From contig NC_091298.1 in the NCBI RefSeq assembly GCF_038502225.1, forward strand, positions 36,787,344-36,851,343: 64,000 bases of DNA, read 5' to 3'. Positions 58,301-64,000 of this stretch are shown one piece after another; the first letter of the stretch is position 1, and every line of letters starts with the position of its first letter. The notes under the pieces are model-generated. The model was given only the letters and a program-made list of their open reading frames with translations, made no database searches and was not told the DNA's origin. The translations under genes were made by a program, and so were the position numbers. The DNA is from Cherax quadricarinatus (lineage: Eukaryota > Arthropoda > Malacostraca > Decapoda > Parastacidae).

Positions 58301-58814
58301 TGTTTCGCTTAGGGCCAGGACATCCAACTTCTTTTCATTCATAACATCAGCAATCATCCGTTTCTTGTCATCCGCACTACATCCACGCACATTTAAGCAT
58401 CCCAGTTTTATAAAGTTTTTCTTCTTCTCTTTTTTAGTAAATGTCTACAGGAGAAGGGGTTACTAGCCCATTGCTCCCGGCATTTTAGTCGCCTCATACG
58501 ACACGCATGGCTTACGGAGGAAAGATTCTTTTCCACTTCCCCATGGACAATAGAAGAAATAAAGAAGAACAAGAGCTATTTAGAAAAAGGAGAAAAACCT
58601 AGATGTATGTATATATATATGCATGTGCGTGTCTGTGAAGTGTGACCAAAGTGTAAGTAGAAGTAGCAAGATATCCCTGTTATCTAGCGTGTTTATGAGA
58701 CAGAAAAAGAAACCAGCAATCCTACCATCATGCAAAACAGTTACAGGTTTCTGTTTCACAGTCATCTGGCAGGACGGTAGTACTTCCCTGGGTGGTTGCT
58801 GTCTACCAACCTAC

Positions 58815-58819
<5 letters not shown>
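55395..58819 (-). mobile_element. Long RTE-A LINE with internal deletion
   Basis: 3' end ttatcacactggccgattcc (reverse) at 55395, 5' terminus at 58819 reading GGTAGTAGGTTGG on the minus strand, TA tracts on both sides. Compared with 14601-18199 about 190 bp are missing near 56101, replaced by about 45 bp of repeated cataacc-type filler. Confidence 0.94.
55638..58390 (-). pseudogene. RTE-A endonuclease/RT ORF, broken at two places
   Basis: 58109-58390 holds the endonuclease start with the catalytic SETK. An in-frame TGA replaces the Trp codon of CEKWVIIS at about 58109. 56123-58096 (657 codons) runs from YAPGEE through GDLN, SDHF, motif A and FADDTVLLG to KSKVM. The filler deletion at 56101-56148 then removes the YLGVDV region, and 55638-56090 holds the C-terminal end. 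Compared with 14860-17766 the endonuclease Glu is intact here. Confidence 0.92.
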
Positions 58820-59144
<325 letters not shown>

Positions 59145-59206
59145 AAAGTTAAAAGAGGAGAGTGTTAGAGGTGTTACTTGTAAGAACACAACTAGTGTGT
59201 ACTCAC

Positions 59207-59339
59207 CCAGGACTGTGAGATGAATGGGCAAAGACACCTTCGGGCTAGTGGACACCTGGCATTCATAGATGCCTGCGTCCCTGAATGTGACAGAAATGAT
59301 GTCCAGGAACCAGTCTTCCGTCTCCGGGGGATGGAACAC
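59207..59339 (-). CDS. dpr: dpr-like Ig protein, exon for the end of Ig domain 1 (partial gene)
   Basis: A 133-bp exon beginning in phase 0 after the acceptor tttcctgcag (59341-59340) and ending at G|GTGAGT (59207/59206), phase 1. It encodes HPPETEDWFLDI, then RDAGIYECQVST and LPIHLTVL. The combination EDW and D-x-G-x-YECQ-x-ST is the end of the first Ig domain in Dpr proteins, with the Cys that closes the domain disulfide. The split Gly/Ala codon G + CC and the family order make 3820-3992 the next exon. The exon with the start of Ig1 must lie beyond the right edge or be missed in 59340-64000, where I see no candidate. Confidence 0.88.
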
Positions 59340-59759
59340 CTGCAGGAAACATACACAAGGTATTATTAATATTGATAACTGGAAAGTACTAAAAAGAATT
59401 AACGAACATTCATTTGTGACTGCAAGAGAAATGTAATTACTGGTGAGTGGATTAGAAAGAAGAGTAATTGGCTTAATATCTGGTACCAATGGTCATCATA
59501 GTGTTACCTGGGAAGCCTCCAGGGAGGGATTAAAATTATATTAGCTACTTGGAACAAGAAAAGATTATTGCTCTTGCCAGAATTTAATGCGACTTTTCTT
59601 TATTAACTTATTATGACACTGAGTATGGTATGGGTTTTTTTACGCACCTAATTTAATGCGACTTTTTTTTTATTGTTCTGACAGTGTGTGTCTACTCCCG
59701 TAACTGTACTCACCTAATTTAATGCGACTTCTTTCATTAACTTGTTATGACAATGTGTA
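59340..59759. other. Upstream dpr intron with a local triplication
   Basis: aatttaatgcgactt recurs at 59581, 59650 and 59716 with spacings of 69 and 66 bp, with tgtactcacctaattt-like edges that recall the CR1-A 3' end. The rest is unassigned. Confidence 0.6.
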
Positions 59760-60080
59760 TGTACTCACTTAATTATACTCCCCTAATTGTTTATTCAAAA
59801 TCGAGTCATAGCTCCTTGTCCCGCCTCTTCACCCATCGCTAATAGGTCCGCTCTCTCCCTGGTCCATAAACCTCATCATACCTCTTCTTAAAACTATTTA
59901 ATGGTTCCTGCCTCCACTACATCATTTTCCTGAGTGTTCCAATTCCTGACAACTCTGTGACTGAAGAAATACTTCCAAACATCCCTGTGACTCATCTGAG
60001 TTTTCAACTTCCAACTGTGACTCCTTGTTGCTGTGTTCCATCTCTAGAACATCCTGTCTGTGTCCACCTTGTCTGTGGCT
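59760..60080 (-). mobile_element. CR1-A LINE, 3' end only
   Basis: gtactcacttaattatactc, then the 3' UTR and last coding segment (cctgcctccactacatcatt, gaagaaatacttccaa), as in 47431-47800. Truncated near 60080. Confidence 0.82.
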
Positions 60081-60340
60081 TGCAGAGAGTAAAAATTGAG
60101 CCGTATCTAAAGAGTTGTCTGGTTGAGAAGAGAGGCGGTTCATTTGTTGCTCATTGCTATTGTGCCACGCTACCCATAAGAACATAAGAACATAAGAAAG
60201 AAGGAACACTGCAACAGGCCTACTGACCCATGCGAAGCAGGTCCATGCCACCCCCGACAGAGAACACTGACCACCAAGTCAGGTCACTTCCACTTATGGA
60301 AGGAGCACGGCACCAGACCTGGCAGCCCAAGCTAGTCTGG

Positions 60341-62654
60341 TTATTTATCCAACCTATTTTTAAAACTACACAACGTCTTAGCGTCTATGACGGTACTCGG
60401 GAGTTTGTTCCACTCATCCACAACTCTATTACCAAACCAATGCTTTCCTATATCCTTCCTGAATCTGAACTTTTCCAATTTGAAGCCATTGCTGCGAGTC
60501 CTGTCTTGGCTGGAAATTTTCAGCACGTTATTTACATCCCCTTTATTTATTCCTGTTTTCCATTTATACACCTCAATCATATCCCCCCTAATTCTACGCC
60601 TGTGTCAGGGCCCTCAGTCTATCCTCATAAGGACAATTTCTGGTACATGGGATCAACGTTGTCATTCTCCTCTCTACGTTTTCCAGTGCATTTACATCCA
60701 TTCTGTAATATGGTGATCAGAACTGTGCGGCATAATCTAAATAAGGCTTAACAAAGGATATACAGAGTAGAACAACAACATGAGGACTTCTATTATTTAT
60801 ACTCCTTGATATGAAGCCAAGGATTCTGTTAGCTTTATTGCGAACACTAATGCACTGTTGTCTTGGTTTCAGATTACTACTAACCAGAACTTCTAAATCC
60901 TTTTCGCAATCAGTAGTATTAAGATCTAAACTATTCAGTTTATAAGTGGCATGGTTATTGTATTGTCCAACATTTAGCACTTTGTATTCGTCTGTATTAA
61001 ACTACATCTGCCACTTCTCCGGCCGCTGCATCAATCTATTCAAATCATCCTGGAGTGCACTAATGTCCTCAACAGAATGAATTTGATGGCCTATTTTGGT
61101 GTCATCAGCAAATTTGCTTATGTCGCTATTTATTCCCTCTTCTATATCGTTTATGTAAATTGTGAACAACAAAGGGCCCAACCCTGACCCCTGTGGAACA
61201 GCGCTTGTGACATGCCCCCATTCTGATTTCTCCCCATTTATGCAAACTCTCTGCTGCCTATTTGTCAACCATGCCTCAACCCAGGAAAAAAATTCTCTTC
61301 CTATTTCCTCGAAAGTCTCTGATGTGGAACGCTATCGAAAGCCTTACTGAAGTCCATACACACAATATCATATTCATTACAATGATCTACCTCCTCAAAC
61401 ACCTTAGCGAGAAAAGTTAGTAAATTCGTAAGATAGGAACGCCCCTTAGTCAAACCGAGTTGAGATTCATTTATCAATTTATGCCTTTCAAGATGGCTAC
61501 AAATTGTCTCGGCAATTATTGATTCCATAAATTTTCCCACTATGGAGGTAAGGCTTATTGGTCTATAGTTCGAAGCTAAGGACCTGTCACCTGCCTTGTA
61601 AATAGGTATTACATTTGCCATTTTCCACTTATCAGGCACTATGCCAGTTTGTAGTGATATGTTGAAAAGATTAGCCAAAAGCATGCTAAGTTCCCTTTAC
61701 ATTCCTTTAACACACTTGCAAACAGTTCATCAGGGCCTGGGGATTTGTTAGGTTTTAATTTCTCTATTTGTCTGAGGACCATGTCACTACTTACTGCAAT
61801 CGTGCATAGTTTATTATCGTCCTGTTCTACATAATTTATTATTTCTGGAATTTCGCTAGTATCTTCCTGAGTAAAAACTGAGAGGAAGTAGGTATTGAAA
61901 AGTTCACACATTTCCTTATGACTGTCAGTGATCTGACCTGAGTTACTCTTAAATGGGTCTATCTTGTCCCTAATCTTACTTCTCTATACCTGAAAGAACC
62001 CTTTTGGGTTAGTCTTCGAATCCTTTGCAACCTTAGCCTCATAATCCCTTTTTTCTTTTATTCCTTTTTTTTTATTTCTCTCTTTAATTGAACATATTGA
62101 TTTCTTAACAGCCCTTCCCCTCTTTTGATACGCCTATATATGCCTCTTTTATGACCAATGGAATGTTTTAATCTATTGTTCATCCATTTGGGAGCAATTT
62201 TGTTCGATCTAATTTCCATACTCGGAACAAAAGTTGACTGAGCAGCTAGAACTATGCTCTGATAAACGTCATATTGGCAACCAACACCAGCTACCTGACC
62301 CATAGTCAGATCATCCCAATTTAGCCCACCCAGGTAATTTTTCAGTCCAAGGAAATCAGCCAATCGAAAGTCTAGGACAGAGACTTGATTGCAGTTTATT
62401 GGGTATTTCCATAATATATTGAAACTAAGTGGTTTGTGATCACTTTCCTCAAGCTCATCATTAACCTCAAGATTATTAATTAGTAACATTTTGTTGGCAA
62501 GAACCAAGTCAAGCAGATTTTTTCCTCTTGTTGGTTCTGTCACAAACTGCTTTAAAAAGCAATCTTGAACTGTATCAAGAAAGTCACTAGACTCAATATT
62601 TCCTGTCAAATTGTTCCAATCAAATTGTCTACAGTTAAAATCCCCCATTAACAC
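60341..62654 (-). pseudogene. CR1-B endonuclease/RT, multiply frame-shifted
   Basis: 62058-62654: MLMGDFNCRQFDWNNL, KNLLDLVLANKM and ESDHKPLSF (endonuclease). 61639-61911: linker with LKPNKSPGPDELFASVLKEC. 61301-61684: NYRPISLTSIVGKFMESIIA and VCMDFSKAFDSVPHQRL (motif A). 61002-61268: SAVPQGSGLGPLLFTIYIND (motif B) and SKFADDTKIG (motif C). 60717-60980 and 60341-60580: the C-terminal domain with WFGNRVVDEWNKLPSTVIDA. At least five frame breaks. Confidence 0.88.
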
Positions 62655-62906
62655 AACATTTTCATATCTAGACGCCTTATGAATTTCGTCCCATAACAGT
62701 TTACTGCACTCCCTATCAAGATTTGGGGGCCTATATCACACCCAAAATTAATTTTTCATACCCCTCGAGAAACTGTAGTCAAACAGATTCTGTGTCCGAT
62801 GTTTCTATTCTTATATCATGTCTAACACAACAAGTTAAATTATCTCTGACTTACATCGCCACTCCACCACCCTTCCTGTTGACCCTATCAGAGTAGAATA
62901 GTTTAT

Positions 62907-63163
62907 GGTGCTACTTTGGCTTGTTATTTACAAGGAAAATGATATCTACACTTACATTGCGATCTACACCTTATATTGCAATCGACACGGTACTCAACCT
63001 AACCTAACCTAACCTAGGTTATGTTAGGTTAGGTACCGTGTTATTGCAATATAAGGTGTAGATCACATAACAAAGTAGATTCATGATACGTAGATCGCAA
63101 TGTAAGTGTAGATATCACCCCAAAGTAGATCATGACACGTAGATAACAAGCCAAAGTAGCGCC
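62907..63163. mobile_element. Fold-back MITE with 8-bp target duplication and a telomere-like core
   Basis: Ends GGTGCTACTTTGGCTTGTTA and its near-complement. The flanks repeat tagtttat at 62899-62906 and 63164-63171. Almost the whole 257 bp folds back on itself, with cctaacctaacctaacctag facing gttatgttaggttaggt in the centre. No coding capacity. The 8-bp duplication would fit hAT or a related superfamily. Confidence 0.88.
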
Positions 63164-63355
63164 TAGTTTATAACCCTTTATGCTGCATTCAGAAGCCATT
63201 TCTTTATCCTTCAAGTTGATCCAGGTCTCAGTTATAGCAATAATATTTATATTAGCTGCACTTGCGAGTAATCTTAGCTCATCTATCTTATTAGACTCTT
63301 ATTATTTGTATAGTAAATCTTAAGGGAGCTAGTCACTCGTTGCCCTCTACTATCT

Positions 63356-64000
63356 CTGTTTGTTGATCAGTTGCTTTGTCTTTATTAGGAACTTTATTTT
63401 GAATATTGTCTTTTATTGCCTAGTCTCGGCTATTAGACTCTTTTTGGGGTGGGGGTGTGACATGCAAAGAATATGTTACAATTTATTCGGCGTATGTCAC
63501 ACTCCCACATTGGCTGCTTCCCAACCAGTGAACCGGGTGCTAAGGGTTTAACGATCAATAGGGTATCCGTCATTAAATCAATACCTTGGCTCATTGGCCA
63601 ATCACAGGCAAGCCCACTTGCGGTAAGCATTGGCACACTTTCTTAGCTGCTGCTTGAGTACGGTGCACTCTCTCTGGCTTCTGCTTTGCCATCTGTCACA
63701 GGGGTGTACAATTATCATTTCTATCTGAGAATATTGTACATAGTGTAAATACTTGTATATATCATCTGGTGTAGGCAAATATAATGAATAGTCTACTGCT
63801 GAGTTTTCTTTGCTCCATATGCCCATTATAACCGAGTCTCACGGGCCATTTTTACGTGTGTTCGTAATATGTGAGCTCTATCTGGGAGATGGAGCTGGAG
63901 CTAGAGTTGGTCTTCGTATCTTTCAGATTTCATCGTTATCGCTTTTGTATTACATATCAGTCTTGCTACTGTGTGTGTATCCTGCAAGTCGTACTGTGCT
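63356..64000. other. Unassigned sequence at the right edge
   Basis: A weak inverted match between gtgtgacatgc (about 63455) and gtatgtcacact (about 63494). No coding similarity, no Dpr exon and no clear LTR found. It could hold part of an LTR that ends outside the window. Confidence 0.35.

Larger units (their letters stand above)
60174..63355 (-). mobile_element. CR1-B LINE, long but decayed
   Basis: The 3' end at 60174 carries repeated ataagaac octamers, the CR1-type terminal repeat. Coding remains run from the endonuclease start (about 63330, IIAITETWIN near 63230) to the C-terminus (60341). A fold-back MITE at 62907-63163 interrupts it. The same family as 35472-37072. Confidence 0.87.

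Noticed and set aside
62980..63040. An interstitial telomere
   Set aside because: Only four CCTAA units and two or three TTAGG units, lying inside a fold-back element with a target duplication.
63356..64000. A solo LTR or the missing first Ig1 exon of the dpr gene
   Set aside because: No TG...CA ends with target duplication inside the window, and no frame with the Ig1 cysteine and Trp pattern.

Overview
The window is eukaryotic nuclear DNA from an arthropod, most likely a decapod crustacean (crayfish or lobster type). The arthropod call rests on two exons of a dpr-family immunoglobulin gene. The decapod call is an inference from the huge intron, the mix of RTE, CR1 and Penelope-like elements, and the very long (TA)n and (CA)n tracts. 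No search was run.

Only one host gene is visible. On the minus strand, an exon ending the first Ig domain of a Dpr-like protein (59207-59339) and an exon opening its second Ig domain (3820-3992) have good splice sites. They join in matching phase (phase 1 donor, exon starting with two bases of the split codon). Nearly everything between them, about 55.2 kb, is therefore one intron.

The intron and flanks are a layered deposit of transposable elements. 0-3.4 kb: CR1 and RTE fragments. 4-7.4 kb: a structured short repeat, an RTE fragment and a Tigger relic. 7.5-11.2 kb: a full-length RTE with a 974-codon ORF. 11.4-14.3 kb: a hammerhead-bearing palindrome, a MITE and a dead Tigger element. 14.3-18.3 kb: a MITE split by a full-length RTE (968 codons) with a 12-bp target duplication. 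18.4-19.4 kb: two inverted pairs of tRNA-derived SINEs. 20-27 kb: a three-level nest of LINEs. 27.3-34.2 kb: Penelope-like terminal repeats in palindromes and tandems, MITEs, SINEs and a broken Penelope RT/EN split by a hAT MITE. 35.5-41.5 kb: a second CR1 family, an orphan transposon-like protein, Penelope C-terminus and a ZBED-type hAT relic. 42.5-44.5 kb: a Penelope palindrome with a 13-bp target duplication inside a CR1 tail. 45-51.8 kb: RTE 3' end, MITE, and two CR1 copies in tandem, one with ORF1 and ORF2. 52.6-54.8 kb: a LINE with a zinc knuckle, a restriction-like endonuclease and an unusual LDDG reverse transcriptase motif. 55-58.8 kb: another long RTE. 60-63.4 kb: a CR1 copy containing a fold-back MITE.

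The most interesting signal is a set of ten hammerhead-ribozyme-like cores in six Penelope-type repeat families. Positions 3 and 8, which pair in the folded ribozyme, appear as C-G, U-A and G-C in different families. This is natural covariation at the catalytic core. Other notable points are a conserved structured 5' end and a missing AUG in the RTE elements, and the near-exclusive placement of one 387-bp MITE family in (TA)n tracts.
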